64,000 bases of DNA from an uncultured Actinomycetes bacterium. Its GTDB lineage: Bacteria; Actinomycetota; Acidimicrobiia; Acidimicrobiales; RAAP-2. A model generated the notes under the pieces. That model worked only from the letters and a program-made list of their open reading frames with translations. It did no database searches and was not told where the DNA came from. Every line of letters starts with the position of its first letter. Position 1 is the first letter of the stretch. A program made the translations under genes and the position numbers. Shown one piece after another: positions 53,567 to 62,569 of this stretch. The stretch is from contig CAIKCI010000017.1 in the NCBI GenBank assembly GCA_903825895.1, positions 1 through 64,000 of the forward strand, given 5' to 3'.

Positions 53567-53941
53567 TTATGGTCCAGCTATGGCTTTTTCTGCTGCGTCT
53601 CTCGCTACCGTCGACAAGGGCCAGCCAACGTAGTGCGCGAGATGAACCACTAATGCTCGCACCTGTTCTTTGTCGAGTTCATCGTGATCCAAAGCGGCTT
53701 TGAACTGAACTTCTAAGAGGGGGCCGATACCCATTGCGGCGATCGCACCAATCGTGATCAACCGACGATCCCGAATGGTGAGTTCAGGTTGTGACCAAAT
53801 CTCACCGAAAAGATGATCAACAGTCTGCTTGAGATAGTCGCTCTCCTCAGTGTCAGGATCCACCGAGAACCCATAAACGGCCTCCATCATCTCCATTCCT
53901 CGCTGGCGTGCCGACCCTTCTTCTCTTGATTCCGTGCCCAT
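53567..53941 (-). CDS. Carboxymuconolactone decarboxylase family protein
   Basis: 124 residues, all-helical, with the family's R-D-R-R-L-I-T-I-G-A-I-A-A-M-G and a late H-L-A-H-Y-V-G-W-P. The C-x-x-C/H redox pair of AhpD-type members is missing, which places it with the 4-carboxymuconolactone-decarboxylase-like branch. Those decarboxylate lactone ring products of aromatic degradation, but many relatives are untested. AAAGGGGAA precedes the ATG. Confidence 0.88.
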   Translation of the reverse strand: MGTESREEGSARQRGMEMMEAVYGFSVDPDTEESDYLKQTVDHLFGEIWSQPELTIRDRRLITIGAIAAMGIGPLLEVQFKAALDHDELDKEQVRALVVHLAHYVGWPLSTVARDAAEKAIAGP

Positions 53942-53969
53942 CTCATTCCCCTTTGCTTCTGGTCATTCT

Positions 53970-54875
53970 TCACTTCTCTTTTACGGAAACACCAAAAATC
54001 TCGTGACAGTTTGCATGGGTCAACTCGGCTCCCGGAAGTTCAACACCAAAGGCATTTGCTGCCTGAATCGCTGCGGCAAGATCCTTTTGAGCTATCGCCA
54101 CAGTAGATTTCATGTACTCCACAAGTTCCGGTTGAGTTACTTCATCAAAAGGCTCCGTTGACGGTCGAATCATCAGCGTTGTTGCCCCACCAATCTTTGC
54201 GTCAGACGCTCGGATCACCTGCGCTAATTTTTCAAGGTCAATGCCACCAGCCTCGGCGAGGCGTTGGCCTTCATAGGCCGCCAGCCAGGAACCATACTGA
54301 ACGATATTTCTGGCAAGTTTGGCGAGGAGCCCTGATCCAAGCGGTCCCATCTCCACGACGAGTGAACTGAATGCGTTGAGTACCGGAGTAACGAGCTCGA
54401 TCACGCCATGGTCACCTCCGACCATTGAAATCAACTCGCCTCTCTTGGCTGACGCTGCTCCGCCACTGACACCGCAGTCAATGACGGCAACACCGGTTCC
54501 TACAGTGGCCAACGCGAGTGCATGAACTGCCTCAGGTGAGATCGTGCTGACAATCACCACGACACCTTCTTCCATTGAATCGAGAACGGCACCTGGACCA
54601 ATCAACACACTCTTCACCTGTTCGTCGTTGACCACCGCAACGATGACAATGTCTGAACGAGATCCAAGATCGGCGAGGTCATCTGCCACGTCAGCGACGT
54701 CAGAAAACAGCTCGGCCGCTTCCGTCTTTCTATCAAAGACCACGAGAGGGAATTTTGCAGTTGCGATACTTGAAGCGATTCCTTGTCCAATATCGCCTAC
54801 CCCGATTACGCCAACAGTTGGTTTCTCATTTCTCGAGAAGAGATCGCTGAGATGAACAAACGATTGCAGGGCCAT
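53970..54875 (-). CDS. 3-hydroxyisobutyrate-dehydrogenase-like oxidoreductase
   Basis: 301 residues of the beta-hydroxyacid dehydrogenase family. Rossmann motif G-V-G-D-I-G-Q-G near residue 25, substrate loop D-C-G-V-S-G-G, and catalytic Lys in L-A-K-L-A-R-N. The family oxidises 3-hydroxyacids or reduces semialdehydes and imines. An N-terminal stretch of about 18 residues precedes the fold. The ATG lies 8 nt behind TAACGT. It leads the last minus-strand run of the catabolic region. Confidence 0.88.
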   Translation of the reverse strand: MALQSFVHLSDLFSRNEKPTVGVIGVGDIGQGIASSIATAKFPLVVFDRKTEAAELFSDVADVADDLADLGSRSDIVIVAVVNDEQVKSVLIGPGAVLDSMEEGVVVIVSTISPEAVHALALATVGTGVAVIDCGVSGGAASAKRGELISMVGGDHGVIELVTPVLNAFSSLVVEMGPLGSGLLAKLARNIVQYGSWLAAYEGQRLAEAGGIDLEKLAQVIRASDAKIGGATTLMIRPSTEPFDEVTQPELVEYMKSTVAIAQKDLAAAIQAANAFGVELPGAELTHANCHEIFGVSVKEK

Positions 54876-54883
54876 AGACCGCT

Positions 54884-54889
54884 ACGTTA
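54884..54889 (-). promoter_or_regulatory. Candidate -10 element
   Basis: TAACGT on the minus strand, 8 nt before ATG 54875. Confidence 0.4.
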
Positions 54890-54930
54890 CAGAAGGATCG
54901 CAAGGCAAACCTGCTTGGGGGGAACGTGAA

Positions 54931-55007
54931 TGGTGCACTCGGAGGGATTCGAACCCCCAACCCTCTGATCCGAAGTCAGATGCTCTAGTCCGTTGAGCTA
55001 CGAGTGC
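54931..55007 (-). tRNA. tRNA-Arg (TCG)
   Basis: Complete cloverleaf on the minus strand. Acceptor arms at 55001-55007 and 54935-54941 pair fully. Stem TCTGA/TCAGA closes the loop with anticodon TCG. Discriminator A and CCA are encoded. Confidence 0.95.
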
Positions 55008-55093
55008 GTGCTGCGCCCTTTGACTCTAGCCAACGGAAGGACCTCATTGATCAGAAGCAGGGAGATCCTGATTATTCAGGCAATACTGAAGTA

Positions 55094-56140
55094 ATGGAGA
55101 GTGAGGCACAAGAGTGGCGCGAAGACCTCCATCGTGCCTTTCGTGAAGAAGAACGCTCAATCAGCATCCCAGGAACGATCATTGGTGCCTTAATCAGCAG
55201 CATTCCTTTGATGTTGGGTGTCATTTTCGATCACCGCACCGTCGGACTCTTTGCCAGCCTCGGCGGATTAAACGTCGGCTTGGCCCTGAGTTCTGGCTCT
55301 CAAAAAATGCGCCTGCGATGGGGAATGGTGGCTCTGGTTGGGAGCACGATTGGTGTAGCGCTGGCTACCTCAATTCACAATATTGGCTGGCTCGCCCTTC
55401 TCTTATCTTTTTTCTGGATAGCCGGCTGGGCATTACTGCGCGCAATCGGCGTCGCTGGGATCTTTGTTGGCTTTGTCAATGCTGCCGTTTTTATTATCGT
55501 GCTCGGTCAGCCTGAAAACGCATCCAATATTCTTCCCCAAACAATTTCTTATTTTGTTGGAGGTCTGATTGGCTTATTCCTTATTGCCCTCTTTGTGACG
55601 CATCCGGCAAAGAATAGAGAGGAACTCCAACGTATTGAGTGGAACAAATTGTGGACAGCGCTGTGCGGGTGGAACGTCATCACCCGTCACGCATTACGTG
55701 CTGGCTTTTTAGTTGCCGCAGGAACGGCGCTCTACCGGGGTTTCGCTCTTGATCAGGGCTACTGGATCCCACTCGCCATCGTGGCGGTAATTCAGCCAGA
55801 CGGTACAGCGACGAGAGTGCGCGCACTCCAGCGAGGGGCTGGGACATTAGTAGGAGTTTCGATTGCCGGGATTATTGCAATCTTCACGCATAACGAAGCC
55901 GTCTTAGTCGCCTGTGTCTTTCTCTCGTCAGGAAGTCTTTTCGCCTTGAAAGATCGTGGCTATTACTGGCTCGTCATTCTCTTGACTCCAACGGTGATCT
56001 TCATGCTTTCTGCCATTCATCTCCAAGGTGGCACACTGTTTTACTATCGCATCATTGACAACGCTATTGGCATCATCATGGCATTGCTGCTGATTGAAGT
56101 TTCTGACCGACTGCTAAAGGAGCGCCGTGCCACTACTTGA
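55094..56140 (+). CDS. FUSC-family membrane protein
   Basis: About 348 residues from ATG 55094. Two halves, each of four to five membrane segments, with a loop carrying the FUSC-type R-G-F-A-L-D-Q-G-Y-W-I-P-L segment near residue 245. Q-P-D-G-T-A-T-R-V-R-A-L-Q-R-G-A-G-T-L-V-G matches the central motif of fusaric-acid/aromatic-acid exporter-like proteins. Efflux of aromatic or organic acids is inferred. The frame extends upstream to a GTG at 55004, but that overlaps tRNA-Arg. The end overlaps the methyltransferase start by 14 bp. Confidence 0.85.
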   Translation: MESEAQEWREDLHRAFREEERSISIPGTIIGALISSIPLMLGVIFDHRTVGLFASLGGLNVGLALSSGSQKMRLRWGMVALVGSTIGVALATSIHNIGWLALLLSFFWIAGWALLRAIGVAGIFVGFVNAAVFIIVLGQPENASNILPQTISYFVGGLIGLFLIALFVTHPAKNREELQRIEWNKLWTALCGWNVITRHALRAGFLVAAGTALYRGFALDQGYWIPLAIVAVIQPDGTATRVRALQRGAGTLVGVSIAGIIAIFTHNEAVLVACVFLSSGSLFALKDRGYYWLVILLTPTVIFMLSAIHLQGGTLFYYRIIDNAIGIIMALLLIEVSDRLLKERRATT

Positions 56141-57368
56141 ACTCACCCTCGGAAATCCCGCCAACGGAGGGGGTTGTGTGGCGCGCGACAGCTCAGGACG
56201 GGTCGTCTTCGTTCGCCACGGTCTTCCTGGAGAGCGAGTGCTTGCTCGTCTCACCGAGGAACACCCCAAGTGGGCTCGGGCTGATGCCGTAGAGATTCTC
56301 GAGCCTTCACCGGATCGCGTTACGCCCCCATGCGTCTTTTCAGGTCCGGGGAACTGTGGAGGATGTGACTACCAACATGTTTCCCTTGAGGCACAAAGGG
56401 AACTCAAACGACAACTCCTCAAGGAGCAACTGCGACGAGTCGGGAAGTTTGATCTGGATGTCACGGTGGAATCTATTTCTGGTGATAACTCTGGTCTTGG
56501 AACTCGAACACGACTTCGCTTTGGGATTTCTGACAGCGGAACCTTCGCTATGCGGCGACATCGGAGCCATGAACTTATTGAAATCACGACGTGCCTTCTG
56601 GGCAACGATGCGATCAAAAACGTCATGCAAGAGCACGAGTATTTCGAGGGGAACGACGATCTCTTGATCATCGCGCTCAACGGCAACGATGTTGCCCTCA
56701 CTCGTCGGGTTCATTTCGTTACTGAGAATGATGCTCTTGATGATCCATTCGACGATCAAATTGATGACGACGATGACTTTGAAGAGATGGAAGAAACCCA
56801 ACACACCTCTGTCGACGGTGTTGACTTCGATGTTTCACCAACGACCTTCTGGCAGTCGCATATCCAAGCACCTTCGCTGTTGGTGGAACGTGTTCTCGCT
56901 GCTCTGTCACTCTCGCCTGGAGATCGGGTCCTTGATCTTTACTGCGGTGCTGGTCTCTTCACAAAATTCATCGCACACGCCGTCGGCCCCGAGGGATTTG
57001 TCCTCGGCATCGAAGGATCGACAACGGCAACACGCGATGCGGAAGAAAATCTGACGGCATTTCCTTGGGCGGTCATTCAAGAGTCTTCGGTGAGCACGTC
57101 CGTTCTCGCACGAGCGAGCGAAGGCTTTACCCATGCAGTACTGGATCCGCCAAGGAGCGGGGTCGATGCTGGGGCACTTCGGACCTTAAGCGCGATGAAT
57201 ACCTTGACCACCATTGTCTCGGTTTCATGTGACCCAGCGACGTTTGCACGTGACCTTCGAATTCTTGTTGATGAGGGCTGGGAGATTTCATCGCTGAGGG
57301 CGTTTGACCTTTTCCCGATGACTGAACATATTGAATGTCTCGCCGTCCTGCTCCGAGATGGCGAATAG
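56127..57368 (+). CDS. RNA (uracil-5-)-methyltransferase, RlmD/TrmA family
   Basis: 413 residues. An N-terminal TRAM domain (G-N-P-A-N-G-G-G-C-V-A-R) is followed by Cys for an iron-sulfur cluster (C-V-F-S-G-P-G-N-C-G-G-C-D-Y, later C in T-T-C-L-L-G). The SAM fold has V-L-D-L-Y-C-G-A-G-L-F and L-D-P-P-R-S-G, and the catalytic Cys is in S-V-S-C-D-P-A-T-F. A strongly acidic stretch of about 20 residues near residue 215 is unusual. Target (23S rRNA or tRNA) cannot be told. GTG start. Confidence 0.93.
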   Translation: MPLLELTLGNPANGGGCVARDSSGRVVFVRHGLPGERVLARLTEEHPKWARADAVEILEPSPDRVTPPCVFSGPGNCGGCDYQHVSLEAQRELKRQLLKEQLRRVGKFDLDVTVESISGDNSGLGTRTRLRFGISDSGTFAMRRHRSHELIEITTCLLGNDAIKNVMQEHEYFEGNDDLLIIALNGNDVALTRRVHFVTENDALDDPFDDQIDDDDDFEEMEETQHTSVDGVDFDVSPTTFWQSHIQAPSLLVERVLAALSLSPGDRVLDLYCGAGLFTKFIAHAVGPEGFVLGIEGSTTATRDAEENLTAFPWAVIQESSVSTSVLARASEGFTHAVLDPPRSGVDAGALRTLSAMNTLTTIVSVSCDPATFARDLRILVDEGWEISSLRAFDLFPMTEHIECLAVLLRDGE

Positions 57369-57452
57369 CGCCTCACCATTAGAGATTTCTTGGCTGAACC
57401 GATTTGTCAACCACCATTCACTAACGTCGGGTTTTACGATGCAGGAGTCGCC

Positions 57453-57485
57453 ATGAACAACAAGCAAAACGGTAGTGATTCGTGA
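57453..57485 (+). CDS. Ten-codon mini-ORF upstream of the amidase
   Basis: GCAGGAG stands five bases before an ATG that opens a frame of ten codons (M-N-N-K-Q-N-G-S-D-S). Its TGA overlaps the amidase GTG as GTGA. The only good ribosome binding site here serves the mini-ORF, so the amidase may depend on coupled translation. Confidence 0.5.
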   Translation: MNNKQNGSDS

Positions 57486-58378
57486 AGCGTCGTTATCTTT
57501 TGGTCGCCGTCGTTGCGCTCTGTGGAGGCGGTTTGTGGGCTGTCTCTACAAATCACCATGGTGAGCGATCAGCATCGAACACAGGGATACTTACGACATC
57601 GTCGAGCACCACCTCAGTCCCCACAACGACAACCCAGCCGGTTGCTCAATCAGCAAATGGCTCAAGAGATACCTCCTGGGAACCTGTTGCGATTCCGGTC
57701 GTCAATCCACCGACTGCTTCGGGAGTTCTCGACGGCAAGGTTGTTGGAATCGATCCAGGCCACAATGGGATGAACTACTCCGAAACGAGTCTCATCAATC
57801 AACTGATCTGGAACGGTAGTGGAAACGAATCATGCGATACGACGGGAACAGAAACGAACGATGGCTACGCCGAGGCTCAATTTAATTTCAACGTGGCGCA
57901 GTACCTCGCAGTTGATCTGCAAGCCGAAGGAGCGAAGGTGGTCCTTACGAGATCGTCGAACAGCGGCGTCGGGCCTTGCATCGATCAACGTGCCACCATG
58001 CTCAATAATGCGGGGGCCAACGTTTCGATCGATATTCATGCCGACGGGGGTCCACCTTCCGGCAGGGGATTCACCGTGCTCGAGCCGGTAGCGGATGGAC
58101 CAAACAACGCCGTCATCGGATCCTCTGCTCAGTTCGGAGCTGATCTTGTCGCAGCCTTTCAAGCAACTGGAATGCCTCTTAGCAATTACGACGGGTCAAA
58201 CGGCGTTGCTCAGCGAAATGATTTGGCTGGTCTCAATCTGACGACCCAGCCCAAAGTTCTCATTGAGACCGGAAACATGCGCAATGGTACTGATGCATCA
58301 ATGCTCGAAAGTCCTGTATTTCAGCAATCTGCGGCTGCGGCCATGGCGCAGGCCATCACAACGTTTCTTACTCAATAA
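57482..58378 (+). CDS. Secreted N-acetylmuramoyl-L-alanine amidase
   Basis: 298 residues. A basic start and a hydrophobic segment (about 4-22) form a signal peptide or anchor, followed by a Ser/Thr-rich linker. The Amidase_3 domain from about residue 88 has V-V-G-I-D-P-G-H-N-G (zinc His), a mid Glu in Y-A-E-A-Q-F-N, S-I-D-I-H-A-D-G (second His) and L-I-E-T-G-N (catalytic Glu). It splits the lactyl-alanine bond of peptidoglycan. GTG start in GTGA overlap with the mini-ORF. Confidence 0.94.
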   Translation: MKRRYLLVAVVALCGGGLWAVSTNHHGERSASNTGILTTSSSTTSVPTTTTQPVAQSANGSRDTSWEPVAIPVVNPPTASGVLDGKVVGIDPGHNGMNYSETSLINQLIWNGSGNESCDTTGTETNDGYAEAQFNFNVAQYLAVDLQAEGAKVVLTRSSNSGVGPCIDQRATMLNNAGANVSIDIHADGGPPSGRGFTVLEPVADGPNNAVIGSSAQFGADLVAAFQATGMPLSNYDGSNGVAQRNDLAGLNLTTQPKVLIETGNMRNGTDASMLESPVFQQSAAAAMAQAITTFLTQ

Positions 58379-58405
58379 GCCTAAAGACTTGGAGAACGAT
58401 CTCCG

Positions 58406-59122
58406 TTACTTCTTATTCTTTGGATCCATAGCGCCAAAACTAAGAATCTCGCCGCGATCAATGCTGACCCAGTCACGCGCTTCGAGGTAAGGGCGGAATG
58501 TTTCAGCAATAAGCCGCTCGTCACCGTTGGTCTTCGGCCGTTGGAGTTCATAGAGGTAAGGGAACTCTGTCCACGCCACAACCGCATCCCAAAGTCGAAG
58601 AGCGGCTTCACCTTTGGGCGGGTCTAAAAGAACAGGCCCAAACAAACATTGACCATCAGGGAAAAAGAGTGTCGGTACACCATAACCACCTGCGTTGATC
58701 ACTTTTTCGTGATCCGCCAACACTTCCTCGTTCGTGGTGGGGTCATCAATTGCACGATCAACGAGAGCGGGATCAAGATCCAGCCCAGCCAGCAGTGCTC
58801 GAGCTACGTCGGGGTCGTGGGGCTTGAGGCCTCTGACGTGAAGTGCTTCGCCAGCTACTCCATACCAACGATCCAGGTCATCCATACTGCTGCGACGAAG
58901 ATACGCACCGATACGCATCATTGACCAGCCATACGACCAGTCGCGCTCCCAGGGATGTTTCTTGCCTTCTTGTCGATTTACTTCTTCAAGACTAAAGAAT
59001 TTCCAGTGAATCGTGAGATCAACCTGGCGAGCAACGTCTCGGATCCAAAGCGAGGTTTGATACGCGAATGGACACATCACATCAAAGTGAAAGTCAAGTT
59101 CTTGAGGTTCCCTCTTGGCCAT
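58406..59122 (-). CDS. DsbA-family thioredoxin-fold protein
   Basis: 238 residues. The start [13 protein letters not shown] carries C-P-F-A instead of the C-x-x-C pair, so only the first Cys of the active site remains. A helical insertion (about 60-150) and the cis-Pro G-V-P-T-L-F-F follow, as in the FrnE and mycothiol-dependent nitroreductase groups. It probably acts as a thiol transferase or reductase using one Cys. ATG at 59122 follows AAAGGAC. Confidence 0.87.
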   Translation of the reverse strand: MAKREPQELDFHFDVMCPFAYQTSLWIRDVARQVDLTIHWKFFSLEEVNRQEGKKHPWERDWSYGWSMMRIGAYLRRSSMDDLDRWYGVAGEALHVRGLKPHDPDVARALLAGLDLDPALVDRAIDDPTTNEEVLADHEKVINAGGYGVPTLFFPDGQCLFGPVLLDPPKGEAALRLWDAVVAWTEFPYLYELQRPKTNGDERLIAETFRPYLEARDWVSIDRGEILSFGAMDPKNKK

Positions 59123-59262
59123 CAAAAGTCCTTTTCAATGCTCAACGTCTGTCTCTCACTGTAGAGGGCAAAATCATTGTTTGCGTACTCAAGATTTCTC
59201 ACCGCAAAACTCCGGCTTCTCACGAAACTGTACCCGGTAGAGTGGCAAACAAGGAGAAGTAA

Positions 59263-60120
59263 ATGACTCAAATCATTGACGGTGGTCTCTCGACGGAACT
59301 CGAACGAATAGGTGCCTCATGTGATGGGCCACTTTGGACGGGGCGAACGCTTCTTGATACTCCTCAGCTCATCGAAGAAGCTCATCGTCATTACGTCACG
59401 GCTGGAGCTGGCGTGATCATTACTTCTAGTTACCAACTCTCTCGGCAAGGTTTTCAACAGCTCGGACTTACCCCCGATGATGCTGATGCCGCCCTGCGAC
59501 TTTCCGTCGAAGTAGCTCGACGTGCTGTTCTGGGTACTTCGTCTCTGGTTGCCGCGAGCATTGGACCCTACGGAGCAATTCTCCATGACGGCTCTGAGTA
59601 TCGGGGTAACTATGGACTCAGTTACGACGCACTGGTTCGCTTTCACCGTGAGCGGATTGAAATCTTGATTGAGGCCAGCCCTGACATCCTCCTTGCCGAG
59701 ACAATTCCTGACCTCGATGAAGCAAGAGCACTAGCCGAAGTTCTCGATAGTGCTGATCGACCTGTATGGATCTCTTTCACTTCACTCGATGGAGCGCATC
59801 TCCCCTGTGGAGCCACGATCGAAGAGGCGCTCCGAACAATCGAAAATATTCCCCAGCTTGATGTGATCGGCTTCAACTGTGTACAACCCGAACTCGTCAC
59901 ACAACTTGTTAAGAGGGCTCAGGCGGTCACCACCTTGCCCATTGCCATCTACGCAAACATGGGCGGAGAATGGAGTGTCGACGGTTGGAAGAACCAGGGA
60001 ACTCAGAAACTTTCGGAGTGGTGGCGAGAATGGGAAGTACTAAATCTTGCCTCGATCGGGGGGTGCTGTGGAACGGACTCACTACAGATCGCCGATCTGA
60101 ATCGAGTGGTGAATCACTGA
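59263..60120 (+). CDS. mmuM: Homocysteine S-methyltransferase
   Basis: 285 residues of the zinc-dependent homocysteine methyltransferase fold. Zinc ligands are Cys206 (G-F-N-C) and Cys268/Cys269 (G-G-C-C-G). Early D-G-G-L-S-T-E-L and mid L-A-E-T-I-P match MmuM, which methylates homocysteine from S-methylmethionine or S-adenosylmethionine. No mmuP permease is near. AAGGAG precedes the ATG. The 140-bp gap before it shows no recognisable SAM riboswitch. Confidence 0.95.
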   Translation: MTQIIDGGLSTELERIGASCDGPLWTGRTLLDTPQLIEEAHRHYVTAGAGVIITSSYQLSRQGFQQLGLTPDDADAALRLSVEVARRAVLGTSSLVAASIGPYGAILHDGSEYRGNYGLSYDALVRFHRERIEILIEASPDILLAETIPDLDEARALAEVLDSADRPVWISFTSLDGAHLPCGATIEEALRTIENIPQLDVIGFNCVQPELVTQLVKRAQAVTTLPIAIYANMGGEWSVDGWKNQGTQKLSEWWREWEVLNLASIGGCCGTDSLQIADLNRVVNH

Positions 60121-60180
60121 CTCTTGAGAGAGAAGTAGTTCCACGCTTGTAGCGTGAACAGACGTCAACCGAGCTGCTTC

Positions 60181-61071
60181 TTAGCCCTTACGATTCGGGA
60201 GAAGTAACAACATCGACGTACGACGTGCATACTCGTCAAATCCCGGTCGGCGTTCACGACTTCGATTGTCGAGCAGTGGTATTGACGCCGCCACAAAGAG
60301 GATGACCATCGCCACCGGCCCTACAACGGTCCACCACCACGCTGCGTCAGCGCTGAGAGCGAAAAGCCACAGTGCCCACCAAAAGAGAATTTCACCGAGA
60401 TAGTTCGGGTGACGTGAGTAGTGCCAGAGCCCTCGGTCCATGATCTCACCTGGCTTTTTTATCCGAGCGAAGCGCCGCATCTGTTCATCGGCCACATACT
60501 CAAGCGCCGCCGCAGCGAGGCCGAGAACAAGGGCGATCCAATCAAGAACCCCTACTGCTTGATGGCCCCACACCAGTGCAGGAACCAGCGAAACCGATGC
60601 GATGAATACAAAAGAGGCGGGAACTAAATGCACCGCTCCGAGCGAGATGAGAGGCTTGGGTCCCTTCTCATAGAGATCTAAGTAACGCCAGTCTTCACGA
60701 TCGAGACCTGGCCAGTCACGCGCCCAATTCGTGGTCAGGCGTACTCCCCATACCCATACGACAATCAAGACGAGCGTGATGCGAAGCGGAGGGACTCCAG
60801 GTGTTGCATAGTAGGCCAGCCACGTCGCAGCAAAGGGGGGCAGAACGCTCCACCAAGCATCAAACATCGAGCCATTGTCGACGCTGAGTGACCAAACGTA
60901 GATAACCAAAGCTGACACGAGGTAACCAAGACCAAGCGCCAACACCGGTTGGTGCGCTCCCGCACTATTCGCTGCAATCCATCCAGCGCCAACTGCGGTG
61001 ACATACGCAAGAGCGACAACGAGAAGACCGAAAATTTTCCCGTACTCTTGCCCAAGTTTTCTTCCACTCAT
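60181..61071 (-). CDS. DUF1295 / steroid 5-alpha-reductase-like membrane protein
   Basis: 296 residues from ATG 61071 with about seven membrane segments. The diagnostic R-H-P-N-Y-L-G-E-I-L-F-W-W near residue 225 and G-L-W-H-Y-S before it are the NADPH-binding signature of this membrane reductase/methyltransferase clan. It may reduce a steroid-like or isoprenoid double bond, but function is unknown. The frame continues upstream to 61374; that part overlaps the divergent gene and lacks membrane character. Confidence 0.85.
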   Translation of the reverse strand: MSGRKLGQEYGKIFGLLVVALAYVTAVGAGWIAANSAGAHQPVLALGLGYLVSALVIYVWSLSVDNGSMFDAWWSVLPPFAATWLAYYATPGVPPLRITLVLIVVWVWGVRLTTNWARDWPGLDREDWRYLDLYEKGPKPLISLGAVHLVPASFVFIASVSLVPALVWGHQAVGVLDWIALVLGLAAAALEYVADEQMRRFARIKKPGEIMDRGLWHYSRHPNYLGEILFWWALWLFALSADAAWWWTVVGPVAMVILFVAASIPLLDNRSRERRPGFDEYARRTSMLLLLPNRKG

Positions 61072-61242
61072 GTAGGACAACTTTCTGTATATTTCGTGAA
61101 GAACGTCAGTTGCAACAACCCAGGAGGCGCTTCTCACTCTATTAGGATTGACCAAGAACCCAGCGGATCTCTCAGATTTGCGAGCGAAGACAACCCCCGA
61201 CAACACCAAATAATTTAGGACGAAAGGCCAAGAGCGACCACG

Positions 61243-62367
61243 ATGAAGAACCGAGAAAGGCCACGAGTTGTCATTGCGGGGTTGGGAGATACCGGAGTTT
61301 TGATCGCAGGGCGCCTGGCACGTAGCTGTGACGTCGTTGGTATTTCGACCCGCCCCGCACTCGTGAGCGGGCAAGAGTTAGGTTCACGACTGACGAATTT
61401 TGAGCAATGGCGCCAGTCGTACTTTCTCCCATTCGGGCAATTCAAAAAACTTGATCGGGTCACAATGATCCACGGCCGGGTTGGCGAAGCAAATCTTGAG
61501 AAGCAGACGGTTCTGATCGAACTGGCCGATGGAAGCAGGACCACGGAACATTACGACATCTTCATCATTGCGACTGGTTCCACCAATGGATTTTGGCGTC
61601 ACGATCGGCTTGAACAGCTCAACGAGGTGGAAGCAGAATTAGACGCCATCGCCAAACAAATCAAGGGAGCGAAACGTTTCGCCATCATCGGTGGCGGTCC
61701 TACTGGCGTAAGCGTCGCCGACAACGTGGCACGAAGTGGTACCACTGACGTTCATCTTTTCTACAGTGGCGATCTGCTCCTTCCCGGCTACCACCCAAAG
61801 GCCAGCCGATGGATTTCCCACGTCTTAACCAACGATGGCGTCACCCTGCATCCACATCACCGCGCCGTTGTCCCTGAACACTTCAATGGCGAGAAACTCA
61901 CGACTGACCCCGTGGAGTGGTCAACGGAGCAGCCACCATTCCACGCTGATCTCACCATGTGGGCTGTAGGGAAAATAAAGCCCCACAGTGATTTCTTGCC
62001 GGCCAACGTTCTCGACGAGGATGGTTTCGTGCGCGTCGACCCAACACTAAGAGTTGACGGCTACCAAAATGTTTTTGCCATTGGGGATGTCGCAGCGAGC
62101 GATCCAAATCACAGTTCTGCACGCAATTGGGGATGGCGAGTCGTCGTAGCCAATGTTCGCTCTCAGCTCAGTGGCAACGGTCGTCGGCCCAAACGCTTCA
62201 CGGCACCAAGGAACCGATGGGGATCGATCGTCGGGCTTCAACGAGATGGTCTCGTTGTCGTTCAACCCAATGGGAAACGATTCCGAGTCCCCCACTTCGT
62301 TGCCGCCACATTACTCGTGCGGCTCTTTATCCATCGCTACCTTTACGGGGGACTCCGTAAAAAGTAA
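61243..62367 (+). CDS. FAD-dependent NAD(P)H oxidoreductase, AIF/NDH-2-like
   Basis: 374 residues. FAD motif G-L-G-D-T-G near residue 14, NAD(P)H motif G-G-G-P-T-G near residue 146, and flavin-binding V-F-A-I-G-D-V-A near residue 283. The pattern resembles AIFM2/Ndh-2-type quinone oxidoreductases. A basic C-terminus with R-L-F-I-H-R-Y-L-Y may attach to the membrane. Electron acceptor unknown. The start M-K-N-R has no strong ribosome binding site. Confidence 0.85.
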   Translation: MKNRERPRVVIAGLGDTGVLIAGRLARSCDVVGISTRPALVSGQELGSRLTNFEQWRQSYFLPFGQFKKLDRVTMIHGRVGEANLEKQTVLIELADGSRTTEHYDIFIIATGSTNGFWRHDRLEQLNEVEAELDAIAKQIKGAKRFAIIGGGPTGVSVADNVARSGTTDVHLFYSGDLLLPGYHPKASRWISHVLTNDGVTLHPHHRAVVPEHFNGEKLTTDPVEWSTEQPPFHADLTMWAVGKIKPHSDFLPANVLDEDGFVRVDPTLRVDGYQNVFAIGDVAASDPNHSSARNWGWRVVVANVRSQLSGNGRRPKRFTAPRNRWGSIVGLQRDGLVVVQPNGKRFRVPHFVAATLLVRLFIHRYLYGGLRKK

Positions 62368-62569
62368 CGACCATGAGGGTGTGAAGATATGGCTTTGCTC
62401 TCTCAACGATTTTGGCACTTGTCGTTTTCCTTAATGAATTCCTTAGATCCTTGTGGTCATCAGTGCCAGGCGCCAAGGAACCTGGGGTGCGTTGTTCGCT
62501 GCGATCTTCGCCCTATGTTGGAAGCATCATCTTCGATTTCCCCACCACCTTGAATGCAGACGCGAGCTC

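Noticed and set aside
59126-59262. SAM riboswitch before mmuM
   Set aside because: No recognisable aptamer core or terminator hairpin could be found by eye.
61072-61374. Upstream extension of the DUF1295 protein
   Set aside because: It overlaps the divergent FAD oxidoreductase start and lacks the expected membrane helix pattern.
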